Of a DNA stretch of 64,000 nt, positions 36,407 to 43,886 are shown piece after piece (positions within the stretch are counted from its first letter, which is position 1; every line of letters starts with the position of its first letter). The stretch spans positions 3,844,001-3,908,000 of the forward strand of contig NZ_CP060784.1 of the NCBI RefSeq assembly GCF_014489555.1, read 5' to 3'. The notes beneath the pieces were generated by a model. It worked only from the letters and a program-made list of their open reading frames with translations. It was not told where the DNA came from and did no database searches. A program made the translations under genes and the position numbers. This DNA is from Hymenobacter qilianensis. Lineage in GTDB: Bacteria > Bacteroidota > Bacteroidia > Cytophagales > Hymenobacteraceae.

Positions 36407-37459
36407 TTAATACGCGAACTCCCGCAGCGCCGCCAGCAGCTGCTCGTTTTCGGCGGGCGTGCCCACGGTGAGGCGAAGCGTGCCGGCGCAACCAGGCTGA
36501 GTAGTGCGGTTGCGCACGACAATACCGCGCGCCAATAAGTAGTCGTACACGGCAGTGGCATCGGGCTTGAAGCGCACTAGCAGGAAGTTGGCATCGGAAG
36601 GGAAAACCTCCTCGACAATTTCTACTGCGGGCAAGCGCTCGGCCAGCCACTGCCGGCCCACCAGCAGATCATTGCGCAGGTTGTCAAAATGCCCCCCAGC
36701 GGCCAGCGCGGCCAGCGCGTGCTGCTGCGTAGCTTCCGATATATTATAAGGAGGCTTGATTTTGTTGAGATAGACAATGATTTCCGGCGAGGCGAAAGCC
36801 ATACCGAGGCGCAGGCCGGCCAGGCCCCAGGCTTTGGAGAAGGTTTGCAGAACCACCAGGTTCGGGAACTCGGCCAGGCGGGTGGTCCAGCTGGGCGCGG
36901 AGGCGAAGTCGGAGTAGGCTTCATCCACCACAACTAGGCCGCGGAAGCCGCGCAGGATTTCCTCAATGGCGTCGGCGTGGAGCAGGTTGCCGGTCGGGTT
37001 ATTGGGCGAGCAGACGAAAACCAACTTGGCATCCGAGGCGATGATGCCGGCCACGACTTCGGGGGAAAGTTGAAAATCGGCGGTCAGCGGCAGACGCTGA
37101 ATGGCTACATCATTGAGGTTGGCGGCCACCTCGTACATGCCATATGTGGGGGGCAAAATCAGGATGCTGTCCTGGCCGGGCACGCAGGTGAGACGCACGA
37201 GCAGGTCGATGGCTTCGTCGGAGCCGTTGCCGAGGAAAATTTGCCCCCCAGTTACGCCTTTGATCTTGGCCAGCTCCGCTTTCACGGCCCGCTGCTGCGG
37301 GTCGGGGTAACGGTTAAAGGTGGCGGGGCCAGCGCTGCCGAGACTGTTTTCGTTGGCGTCGAGCATCACCTGCGCGTCGCCCTGAAACTCGTCACGCGCC
37401 GAGGAGTACGGTTTCATTGCCCGGATATTGGGGCGGACCAGAGATTCTAAATCAAACAT
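36407..37459 (-). CDS. hisC: histidinol-phosphate aminotransferase
   Basis: 350-aa PLP-dependent fold-type I aminotransferase. FLGNGSDEAIDLLVRLTC, FVCSPNNPTGNLL, VVVDEAYSDFA and LQTFSKAWGLAGLRLGMAF with the PLP-binding Lys. Converts imidazole-acetol phosphate to histidinol phosphate. Intact despite three six-base G/C runs inside it. A hairpin element separates it from hisD upstream. Confidence 0.96.
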   Translation of the reverse strand: MFDLESLVRPNIRAMKPYSSARDEFQGDAQVMLDANENSLGSAGPATFNRYPDPQQRAVKAELAKIKGVTGGQIFLGNGSDEAIDLLVRLTCVPGQDSILILPPTYGMYEVAANLNDVAIQRLPLTADFQLSPEVVAGIIASDAKLVFVCSPNNPTGNLLHADAIEEILRGFRGLVVVDEAYSDFASAPSWTTRLAEFPNLVVLQTFSKAWGLAGLRLGMAFASPEIIVYLNKIKPPYNISEATQQHALAALAAGGHFDNLRNDLLVGRQWLAERLPAVEIVEEVFPSDANFLLVRFKPDATAVYDYLLARGIVVRNRTTQPGCAGTLRLTVGTPAENEQLLAALREFAY

Positions 37460-37489
37460 TGATTAATCAGTTACGCTATTTCTTAACAA

Positions 37490-37593
37490 GAACGTCATGC
37501 AGAGCGGCAGCGAAGCATCTTGCGTGCTGACGAGAGATTAGTAATCTAACGGCGCGAGCGAGATGCTTCGCTGCCGCTCTGCATGACGTTCTA
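37490..37593. repeat. dispersed hairpin element (copy C) inside the his operon
   Basis: Perfect 32-bp arms at 37490-37521 (AGAACGTCATGCAGAGCGGC...) and 37562-37593, with a 40-bp loop holding TTAGTAATCTAAC. It fills the hisD-hisC gap, so it would be transcribed as a very stable hairpin within the his mRNA. Confidence 0.92.
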
Positions 37594-37599
37594 TTTTAT

Positions 37600-38895
37600 T
37601 TAATGTGAAGTGTCCAAACTCTCCAGTCGCAACGTGACCGCGCGGGCGTGGGCGTGCAGGCCTTCCGCTTCGGCCATGGTCTCGACGATGGGGCCCACAT
37701 TGCGCAGGCCTTCAGTGGTCAGGCGCTGGAAGGTAATTTTCTTCAGAAAGGAATCGAGCGAGACGCCGCTGTAGTTGCGGGCGTAGCCGTTGGTGGGCAG
37801 CGTATGGTTTGTGCCGGAGGCGTAGTCGCCGACCGCTTCGGGCGTCAGGTGGCCCAGAAAAACCGAGCCCGCGCTGGTGACGCCCGCGCTGTATTGCTCG
37901 GCGCCCTCCACGGCCAAAATCAGGTGCTCCGGCGCGTACTGATTGGAGAAATACAGCATTTCCTCGGGCGTACGCAGCAAAATGGCGCGGCTTTCCTGCA
38001 AGGCCAGGGCCGCCACTTCGCGCCGCGGCAGCGTGGCCAGCTGGCGCTCCACTTCCGCCGTAACGGCCGCTAGTACCGAATCGGAAGTAGTGAGCAGCAA
38101 CACCTGGGAATCGGGGCCGTGCTCGGCCTGGCTGAGCAAATCGGCAGCGACGAAAGCCGGATTGGCAGTTGAATCAGCAATAACCAGCACTTCAGAGGGG
38201 CCGGCGGGCATGTCGATAGCCACGCCGTAGCGGGTAGCCAGCTGCTTGGCCGCCGTGACGTAGCGGTTGCCGGGGCCGAAGATTTTATCCACGCCCGGCA
38301 CGCTTTCCGTCCCGCCCGATAAGGCCGCAATAGCCTGTGCGCCACCCGCTTTAACAATGGTGGTGATACCCAATAGCTGCGCCGTAAACAGAATAATGGG
38401 GTTCACGGAGCCATCCTGAGCGGGCGGCGTACTGAGCACAATCTCAGAGCACTCGGCCAGGCGGGCGGGCACGCCCAGCATCAATAAGGTGCTGAACAAT
38501 GGTGCCGAACCACCGGGAATGTATAAGCCTACCCGCTGCACGGGCACCGCGCGGCGCCAGCACTCCACGCCCGGCATAGTCTCGATGCGCTCTTCCACCG
38601 GACGCTGGAGAGTATGAAACATGACCAGATTGGCATGCGCCTGCCGAATAGCAGCTTGCAGCGCGACCGGCACCTGGGCAGCGGCCGCGGCCAATTCTTC
38701 AGGGCGGACGCGCAAATCGGTGAGCATGGCGCCATCGAACCGTGCGCCGTACTCGCACAGGGCTTCGTCGCCGCGCTGGCGCACATCCTCAAAAATCAGG
38801 CGCACGCGTTCTTCCAGTTCGCGGGCCTCGCCAGCGGCGGCGCGCTGCTGCAAAGCCGGCCACTCGGCCAACTCAGGATAGCGGATGAGTTGCAT
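37600..38895 (-). CDS. hisD: histidinol dehydrogenase
   Basis: 431 aa, normal length. Oxidises histidinol to histidine in two NAD steps. VQRVGLYIPGGSAPLFSTLLMLGVPA, VDKIFGPGNRYVTAAKQL, IDMPAGPSEVLVIAD, LSQAEHGPDSQ with the catalytic Glu/His-type residues, and FLGHLTPEAVGDYASGTNHTLPT with zinc ligands. Intact. Confidence 0.97.
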   Translation of the reverse strand: MQLIRYPELAEWPALQQRAAAGEARELEERVRLIFEDVRQRGDEALCEYGARFDGAMLTDLRVRPEELAAAAAQVPVALQAAIRQAHANLVMFHTLQRPVEERIETMPGVECWRRAVPVQRVGLYIPGGSAPLFSTLLMLGVPARLAECSEIVLSTPPAQDGSVNPIILFTAQLLGITTIVKAGGAQAIAALSGGTESVPGVDKIFGPGNRYVTAAKQLATRYGVAIDMPAGPSEVLVIADSTANPAFVAADLLSQAEHGPDSQVLLLTTSDSVLAAVTAEVERQLATLPRREVAALALQESRAILLRTPEEMLYFSNQYAPEHLILAVEGAEQYSAGVTSAGSVFLGHLTPEAVGDYASGTNHTLPTNGYARNYSGVSLDSFLKKITFQRLTTEGLRNVGPIVETMAEAEGLHAHARAVTLRLESLDTSH

Positions 38896-38897
38896 TT

Positions 38898-39035
38898 ACT
38901 AAATGGTTAAATGGCTATGGGTTAAATGGTTGATGGTTGAATAAGTAAATGGCTGAATTGCTAAGTGATCAATCGCTTAACGATCAACCATTTAACTTCT
39001 AACCATTTAGCCATTCAACCATTAGCCATTTAACT
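38898..39035. repeat. AT-rich inverted repeat of AAATGGTTGAATGG units
   Basis: Repeated AAATGGTT/GGTTGAAT units in the left half (38908-38950) are mirrored by AACCATTTA/AACCATTAGCC in the right half (38985-39030). Between hisG and hisD. A second copy of the same type is at 59411-59497 between exbD and exbB. Confidence 0.75.
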
Positions 39036-39879
39036 AATCATTTTTTCAATGGGCAGCACCAGAATGCCTTCGGCGCCAACGGCCTTGAGTTGGCCGGTGA
39101 TGTGCCAGAAGTCATCCTCGTTTACTACCGACTGCACCGATACCCAACCTTCCTCGGCCAGGGGCGTGACGGTGGGCGACTTGATGCCGGGCAGCAAGGC
39201 AAATACCGCTTCCAAGGCACTCTGGGGGCATTTAGGATGATGTATTTGTTGCGGCGGGCGCGGCGCACGGCCTGCATCCGAAAGCGCAGCTGATCCAGAA
39301 TCTCCTGCTTTTCGGCCGACAGATTTTGGGTGGCAATAAGGACTGCTTCCGAGCGAAATACCGTTTCCACTTCGCGCAAACCATTACCTAGCAGCGTGGA
39401 GCCCGAGGATACGATGTCGCAAATAGCGTCGGCCAGGCCAATGCTGGGCGCTATTTCCACCGAGCCGCTGATGGTGTGCAGCTGGGCTTGTACGCCTTCG
39501 CCGGCCAGATAGCGACCCAGAATCTCGGGGTACGAGGTGGCAATGTTCAGGCCCTGCAAGTCGGCCACCGATGTATAATTTGCCCCCGGGGTATAGCCAA
39601 CGACAGGCGGCACTTGCTGAAGCCCAGGGCTTCCACCTCCAGCTCGGGGTGGCCAGCTTCCACCAACACATTCTGGCCCACGATGCCCAGATCAGCCACA
39701 CCGTCCTGGACATAGCCGGGAATATCGTCGTCGCGCAAAAACAGGATTTCGAGGGGAAAATTGGTGGCTTCGGTCTTGAGCTTGTAGGTGCTGCTGACGA
39801 AGGAAATACCGCACTCACGGATCAGATTCAGGGAATCTTCGCTGAGGCGGCCTGACTTCTGGATGGCCAGACGAATCAT
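39030..39879 (-). CDS. hisG: ATP phosphoribosyltransferase, long form; two frameshifts as read
   Basis: First and feedback-inhibited step of the pathway. Start MIRLAIQKSGRLSEDSLNLI. The N-terminal frame has LEILFLRDDDIPGYVQDGVADLGIVGQNVL; the second frame LNIATSYPEILGRYL and EIAPSIGLADAICDIVSSGSTL, the PRPP-binding loop; the third frame is an ACT-like regulatory domain (KSPTVTPLAEEGWVSVQSVVNEDDFW) as in hexameric HisG. Added bases in the runs 39583-39587 and 39224-39228 give 283 aa. First structural gene after the leader. Confidence 0.95.
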
Positions 39880-40003
39880 GGGGTCAAATAAAAATGGAAA
39901 ATGGGAAAGCAAGAAGAGACGCAGGGGCCAAATTCGTACTTCTCTGAACAGAACCACAAAAACCAGGAAATGGCTACAATGTGGTTTAAAATCGGGCAGA
40001 AAA

Positions 40004-40120
40004 GGTCAAAACGACCAGGGCCACCTTTGATGGGTAACCGGGTGGCCAACTGCGGCACACCCCACGGGGACGATATGCTTGTATAATTCCTCTAGAAAGA
40101 GGAATGATGCCCGTGATGCA
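40004..40120 (-). promoter_or_regulatory. his operon transcription attenuator
   Basis: On the transcript, in order: segment 1 in the His codons (40110-40115, CACGGG); CCCGTG at 40063-40068, which pairs with it; segment 2 GGGTGTGCC (40054-40062); segment 3 GGCCACCC (40040-40047); segment 4 GGTGGCC (40019-40025); then GGTCGTTTTGACC (40004-40016) and TTTT. 2:3 pairs over eight base pairs with one bulged U and a six-base loop. 3:4 pairs over seven. Both need the same segment 3, so they exclude each other, as in classical attenuators. A ribosome stalled at the His codons would block segment 1 and favour 2:3, letting hisG be transcribed. Confidence 0.75.
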
Positions 40121-40211
40121 GATGATGCGGCGCGCCTACGCCAGCAACGGCCCCTGAATGCAGGGCAGCCGTGAGGCTTAGGGAGGAAAACTGGCGCGAG
40201 GCGAAGGGCAT
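40092..40211 (-). CDS. hisL: his operon leader peptide
   Basis: 39-codon ORF starting ATG at 40211 (MPFASRQFSS) and ending APHHLHHGHHSSF-stop, with six His in eight consecutive codons just before the stop. It lies 210 bp upstream of hisG on the same strand, directly after a perfect promoter box and directly before overlapping hairpins. This is the expected design of a histidine-sensing leader peptide. The gene name is by analogy to enterobacterial hisL; sequence homology to it is not claimed. Confidence 0.8.
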   Translation of the reverse strand: MPFASRQFSSLSLTAALHSGAVAGVGAPHHLHHGHHSSF

Positions 40212-40228
40212 AAAGGCGGATTGCTGGG

Positions 40229-40236
40229 CAAAAGTA
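40229..40236 (-). promoter_or_regulatory. his operon promoter, -7 box TACTTTTG
   Basis: On the minus strand TACTTTTG is a perfect TAnnTTTG match, with GTTTTC about 18 bases upstream as a weak -33 box. Transcription would start near 40222, only about 11 nt before the leader-peptide ATG. Confidence 0.65.
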
Positions 40237-40291
40237 CACGCAGATACGAGGTTTGAAAACTTTTGGCCTAAAAAGTTTCTGTCGAGCTGCT

Positions 40292-40324
40292 GTTGCGTAT
40301 ATAGTAAGTGCGGTGAGTACTTTG
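40292..40324 (+). promoter_or_regulatory. probable promoter of the DUF2911 gene
   Basis: GTTG at 40292-40295 and TACTTTG at 40318-40324, spaced 22 bases, resemble the Bacteroidota -33/-7 pair (one base short in the -7 box). Divergent from the his promoter; together they occupy the 517-bp gap 39880-40396 with the his leader. Confidence 0.4.
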
Positions 40325-40396
40325 GCACTATTGTTACGGATAGAACAAAAGATTCCCGCTTCCGCCCTATTTCACCACCTTGTTGCCTTGTCTGTT

Positions 40397-41314
40397 ATGT
40401 TGTCATTGCTTTCACGCTCGTTCTCCCGACTGCTGACTGGCAGCGCTTGCTGCTTGTTGCTGGGACTAGCCAGTGCGCCAGTCTTGGCACAACAGCAGCC
40501 AGCAGCCGATATCCCGCAACTGCCATTGCCGCAGGCTAGCCCGCGGGCATATGTGCTGCAAACTATTGGCCTCACCGATGTGTCGGTGGACTACCACGCG
40601 CCCGGCGTTCGGGGTCGGCAGATCTGGGGGCAGCTGGTACCGTGGGGGCAAGTGTGGCGGGCGGGCGCCAACGAAAATACGCTCATCACATTTTCGGCCC
40701 CGGTAAAAATAAACGGTGAGCCCGTACCGGCGGGCAAGTACTCCTTCTATGTATTGCCCCAGGATAATCAGGACTGGCAGCTTATTCTCAACCGCGTAAC
40801 CACGCATTGGGGCAGCGAAGGCTACGATGCAAAAGACGATTTGCTTCGGGTGCCGGTTTCCTCCGAAACGGCCCCCATGTATGAAACGCTGGTGTACTGG
40901 TTTTCGGAGGTAAAGCCGACGACGGCCCGCCTCAACCTATCCTGGGAAAAGCGCACCGTCAGCATGACCATTGAAACGAATGTGCATGAGCAGGTAGTGA
41001 AAGGCATTCAACAAACCCTGGCCGCCGCGCCCAGCAACTGGCAGCTCCTGGCGCAGGCCGCCGACTATCTGGTGCAGAACAACCTTCAAGGCGAGCTGGC
41101 TCTACGCTATATTAATGAGTCGATTCGGTTGAAGGATGTGTACACCAATAACTGGATAAAGGCCCGTTTGCTGGCTTCCAAGCAAGATTATAGCACTGCC
41201 ATCGTGTACGCTCGCAAGGCCATTAAGCTCGGCGACAAAAGCGACGACACATTTAAGGCTCAGCTCCCAGGCATGCGCGTGGCCCTCACTGATTGGCAGG
41301 CGAAGGCATATTAA
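40397..41314 (+). CDS. DUF2911 exported protein with TPR-like C-terminus
   Basis: 305 aa from the ATG at 40397, with a signal peptide (LLTGSACCLLLGLASAPVLAQ). The DUF2911 domain is clear: DVSVDYHAPGVRGRQIWGQLVPWGQVWRAGANENTLITFS, VPAGKYSFYVLPQDNQDWQLILNRVTTHWG and VYWFSEVKPTTARLNLSWEKRTVSM. The last 90 residues are TPR-like helices (QAADYLVQNNLQGELALRYINESIRL, YSTAIVYARKAIKLG). Periplasmic; molecular function unknown. Followed by a strong terminator. Confidence 0.85.
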   Translation: MLSLLSRSFSRLLTGSACCLLLGLASAPVLAQQQPAADIPQLPLPQASPRAYVLQTIGLTDVSVDYHAPGVRGRQIWGQLVPWGQVWRAGANENTLITFSAPVKINGEPVPAGKYSFYVLPQDNQDWQLILNRVTTHWGSEGYDAKDDLLRVPVSSETAPMYETLVYWFSEVKPTTARLNLSWEKRTVSMTIETNVHEQVVKGIQQTLAAAPSNWQLLAQAADYLVQNNLQGELALRYINESIRLKDVYTNNWIKARLLASKQDYSTAIVYARKAIKLGDKSDDTFKAQLPGMRVALTDWQAKAY

Positions 41315-41324
41315 GTGACTAACA

Positions 41325-41376
41325 AAAACGGGCGCTGGGGGCAAAATACTGTGATTTTGCCCCCAGCGCCCGTTTT
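41325..41376. terminator. terminator after the DUF2911 gene
   Basis: 23-bp perfect arms (41325-41347 and 41354-41376) around six bases; sequence AAAACGGGCGCTGGGGGCAAAAT and complement. Both arms carry the full ATTTTGCCCCCAGCG form of the recurrent motif, as a head-to-head pair. Confidence 0.92.
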
Positions 41377-41412
41377 ACATTTATTTGATGGCTACTTCCT
41401 TGCCCCTGACTG

Positions 41413-41991
41413 ATGCCTATTGTGCCGCCCTCGCCCCTTCTTGCTTTGCTGGAAACCATGCAGCCTCTATCGGCGGAGCTGCGGGCTGAGTTGGAGCGGC
41501 TGATGCGCCGGGAGCAGCTGCCGCGCGGCACGCACCTGCTGGAGCCGGGGCACGTGGCGCATCGGTTGTATTTTGTGGAGCGGGGCGTGGTGCGCGGGTT
41601 TTACCTGAAAGATGGCCGGGAAGTGTCTTCGTGGTTTATGAAGGAGAATGACTTTATCATTTCCATCGTCAGCTTCTTCACCCAAACGCCTTCGCTGGAA
41701 TATGTGGAGCTGCTGGAAGATGCCACGCTGTGGTCGTTGAGTTATGGGCAGTTGCAGCACCTATACCAGCAGTTTCCGGAGTTCAATTCTATTGGTCGCC
41801 GCCTTACCGAGAATTATTACGTGCTCAGCGAACGGCGCACCCTTAACCTGCGTCTACAATCGGCGCCCGCTCGCTACGATCAGTTGCTAACCGATTTTCC
41901 GGCCATTTTTCAGCGCGTGCCGCTCAAGCACATTGCCTCCCATCTCGGCCTGACGCCCGAAACGCTAAGCCGCCTGCGCGGCCGGCGGTAA
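41413..41991 (+). CDS. Crp/Fnr-family transcriptional regulator
   Basis: 192 aa. N-terminal cNMP-type beta-roll (REQLPRGTHLLEPGHVAHRLYFVERGVVRGFYLKDGREVSSWF) and C-terminal helix-turn-helix (VPLKHIASHLGLTPETLSRLRGRR). The nucleotide-binding Arg/Ser pair of true CRP is not evident, so the ligand is unknown. No FNR Cys cluster. Cytoplasmic. The following 247-bp gap holds a degenerate repeat and the tandem GTACCGCTTGGGTAAA (about 42046 and 42061). Confidence 0.88.
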   Translation: MPIVPPSPLLALLETMQPLSAELRAELERLMRREQLPRGTHLLEPGHVAHRLYFVERGVVRGFYLKDGREVSSWFMKENDFIISIVSFFTQTPSLEYVELLEDATLWSLSYGQLQHLYQQFPEFNSIGRRLTENYYVLSERRTLNLRLQSAPARYDQLLTDFPAIFQRVPLKHIASHLGLTPETLSRLRGRR

Positions 41992-42003
41992 GTGGCCACT
42001 TCA

Positions 42004-42110
42004 CGGACGCACCATTTTGCGTCTCCTTGTTGAACGATTGGTGCCGTACCGCTTGGGTAAATGTACCGCTTGGGTAAATAACTTCAGCAACGACGAGATT
42101 CCAACTGTTG
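42004..42110. repeat. degenerate repeat with tandem GTACCGCTTGGGTAAA
   Basis: GACGCACCATTTTGCGTC is a short inverted repeat; TTGAACGATTGG follows, as in the element near 35080. Two 15-16-bp direct repeats TGTACCGCTTGGGTAAA/CGTACCGCTTGGGTAAA follow at about 42046 and 42061. Probably a decayed copy of the AGACGCG family. Confidence 0.5.
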
Positions 42111-42238
42111 CGTTTCTACCGCGCATTCACCACTGTTTAGCTTAATAAAAAGCCCCCCACCGAACTTGATCTGCGTCAATTTCGCCTTCCGGTAATGCCT
42201 CCACCTTTGGATCAGTCATTCACTTAACCCCAAAGGCC

Positions 42239-43030
42239 ATGCAATTGCTACTTCTCGCCTGCGAATTCGGATTTCCTACCTGGACATGGAGCGCGCCGCC
42301 CACTTTGCTCATCATTTTTCTGGTATTCGTAGGCTGCTTTATACTTGAGCGCATCGTTCCAGGCTGGAAATTGCCCCCCGTACCAACCTGGACGCGGCGC
42401 GTCCTGGCCCTGAATTTTCTGCAATTGCTGGTAGTGTTGCTGGCCGGCGTGAGCTGGGAGAAGTGGTTTTCGGCTTACTCTGTGTTTCACCTGTCGGAAC
42501 ACGTGAGCCCCGTGGTGAGCGGAATGGGGGCTTATTTCGTGGCCACGTTTATTTTTTACTGGTGGCACCGCTGGCGTCATACCGTTGACTTTCTCTGGCA
42601 GCACTTCCACCAGATTCACCACAGCCCTCAGCGCCTCGAAGTCATCACGTCCTTTTACAAGCACCCGCTGGAAATGACGGCCAACTCCCTGCTCGGCGGA
42701 CTCCTTATATATACGCTGCTGGGCTTGTCGCCGGTGGCGGGGGGCATTTATACGCTCTGCACGGCCTTGGGCGAGTTTTTCTACCATACCAACGTGCGCA
42801 CCCCGCAGTGGATCGGCTACATTTTTCAGCGCCCCGAAATGCACCGCATTCACCACGAGTACCAGAAACACGCCCACAACTACGGCGACATTGTGTGGTG
42901 GGACATGCTTTTCGCCACCTACCGCAACCCCCGCGAGTTCCGCGCCACCTGTGGCTTCGACGCCGACAAGGAAGAGCAGCTACTGCCCATGCTTGGGTTT
43001 CGGGATGTGCATAAGGAAAAGAGTACGTAG
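42239..43030 (+). CDS. fatty acid hydroxylase / sterol desaturase family protein
   Basis: 263 aa integral-membrane di-iron enzyme. The three His clusters are HRWRH (about 114-118), HQIHH (about 126-130) and HRIHHE (about 205-210), with four or more membrane helices (LLIIFLVFVGCFILERIVP, FVATFIFYWW). Hydroxylates or desaturates a lipid using oxygen. Exact substrate unknown; bacterial members often act on hopanoids, carotenoids or ornithine lipids. The codons after the first helix include an AAATTGCCCCCC motif copy. Confidence 0.88.
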   Translation: MQLLLLACEFGFPTWTWSAPPTLLIIFLVFVGCFILERIVPGWKLPPVPTWTRRVLALNFLQLLVVLLAGVSWEKWFSAYSVFHLSEHVSPVVSGMGAYFVATFIFYWWHRWRHTVDFLWQHFHQIHHSPQRLEVITSFYKHPLEMTANSLLGGLLIYTLLGLSPVAGGIYTLCTALGEFFYHTNVRTPQWIGYIFQRPEMHRIHHEYQKHAHNYGDIVWWDMLFATYRNPREFRATCGFDADKEEQLLPMLGFRDVHKEKST

Positions 43031-43040
43031 GTCCTCTAAA

Positions 43041-43080
43041 GCCAGTGCTACCGGGCGGCCCGCTTCCTGGTAGCACTGGC
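43041..43080. repeat. short hairpin downstream of the hydroxylase gene
   Basis: GCCAGTGCTACC (43041-43052) and its complement (43069-43080), 16-base loop, 10 bp after the stop codon. No T tract follows, so it may stabilise the 3' end instead of terminating. Confidence 0.6.
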
Positions 43081-43104
43081 CGGTGCCAACTCAGCCGAAA
43101 GAAG

Positions 43105-43112
43105 TATACTTG
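43105..43112 (+). promoter_or_regulatory. possible -7 box TATACTTG of the XRE gene
   Basis: TATACTTG, one mismatch from TAnnTTTG, 32 nt before the XRE-family ATG at 43144. Confidence 0.35.
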
Positions 43113-43143
43113 CTCCTACTTCTATTTTATCTACCGGCCCGGT

Positions 43144-43737
43144 ATGTTTTCTCCCAGCTCTATCGTAGCCCTTCGCAAAGAGCGCGGCTTTTCCCAGGAA
43201 GTATTGGCCGAGCGCTCGGGCGTGAGTTTGCGCACCATTCAGCGGGTAGAGCGGGGTGAAACCGTGCCCCGAGGGTACACCTTACAAGCCCTGGCCACGG
43301 CTCTTGAAAGCTCCATTGCGAACTTTCAAATGACAGAAGAACAGCCAATGCCAGCAGTCCCATTAGCGGATTTGCGCCCCGATCCGCAATTTTTGCAGCT
43401 GCTCAATCTGAGTGCCTTAAGCTTTCTGCTGCTTCCACTCCTTAATATTATAGTGCCGGTCGTGCTGTGGCGGGCCCGCAAGCACCAGGTTCAAGACGTG
43501 GCCGAGCTAGGTCGCCGGGTCGTTGGCTTCCAGATTCTGTGGCAAGTCGGGTGTTTCTTCCTCTACTTGCTGGCTGTGGCAATGCATCTTGTGGGGGGCT
43601 TTTCTACTAAATCAACGTTGCCATTTAGCTTACTCAGCATCCTGTTTGTCACCTATGCGGTGAACGTGGGGGTCATTTGCTACAATGCTTTTCGCCTCCG
43701 CCAAGGCCACCTCAACCTGTACCCGATCCGGCTTTGA
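43144..43737 (+). CDS. XRE-family HTH regulator fused to a DUF4870-like membrane domain
   Basis: 197 aa from MFSPSSIVALRKERG. Residues 1-65 form an XRE helix-turn-helix (SQEVLAERSGVSLRTIQRVERGETVPRGYTLQALATAL). From about 80 the chain has three hydrophobic segments (LLNLSALSFLLLPLLNIIVPVVLW, WQVGCFFLYLLAVAMHLVGG, LLSILFVTYAVNVGVICY) matching the DUF4870/Tic20-like fold. The regulator is thus tethered to the membrane, perhaps sensing envelope state. The target is unknown. Confidence 0.82.
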   Translation: MFSPSSIVALRKERGFSQEVLAERSGVSLRTIQRVERGETVPRGYTLQALATALESSIANFQMTEEQPMPAVPLADLRPDPQFLQLLNLSALSFLLLPLLNIIVPVVLWRARKHQVQDVAELGRRVVGFQILWQVGCFFLYLLAVAMHLVGGFSTKSTLPFSLLSILFVTYAVNVGVICYNAFRLRQGHLNLYPIRL

Positions 43738-43849
43738 GCTAAGATTTTCGTGTCTCGAATTTTACCAATAAAGCGCTTTACAGGCTGAGAACAGCTAATG
43801 GCGGCCAAATGACGGGAAATTGACGCAAGGTAAGAGGGAACAGCGCGCC

Positions 43850-43857
43850 TACTTTTG
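43850..43857 (+). promoter_or_regulatory. -7 box TACTTTTG of the aspartic protease gene
   Basis: Perfect TAnnTTTG match 29 nt before the ATG at 43887; a TTG at 43820-43822 is present but spaced wider than usual. Confidence 0.45.
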
Positions 43858-43886
43858 GCTCAGCAAATCACTCTCACTTCTGCTGC

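Noticed and set aside
39880..40396. T-box or other riboswitch upstream of hisG
   Set aside because: No T-box core sequence or specifier loop seen; the leader peptide with exclusive hairpins explains the region better.
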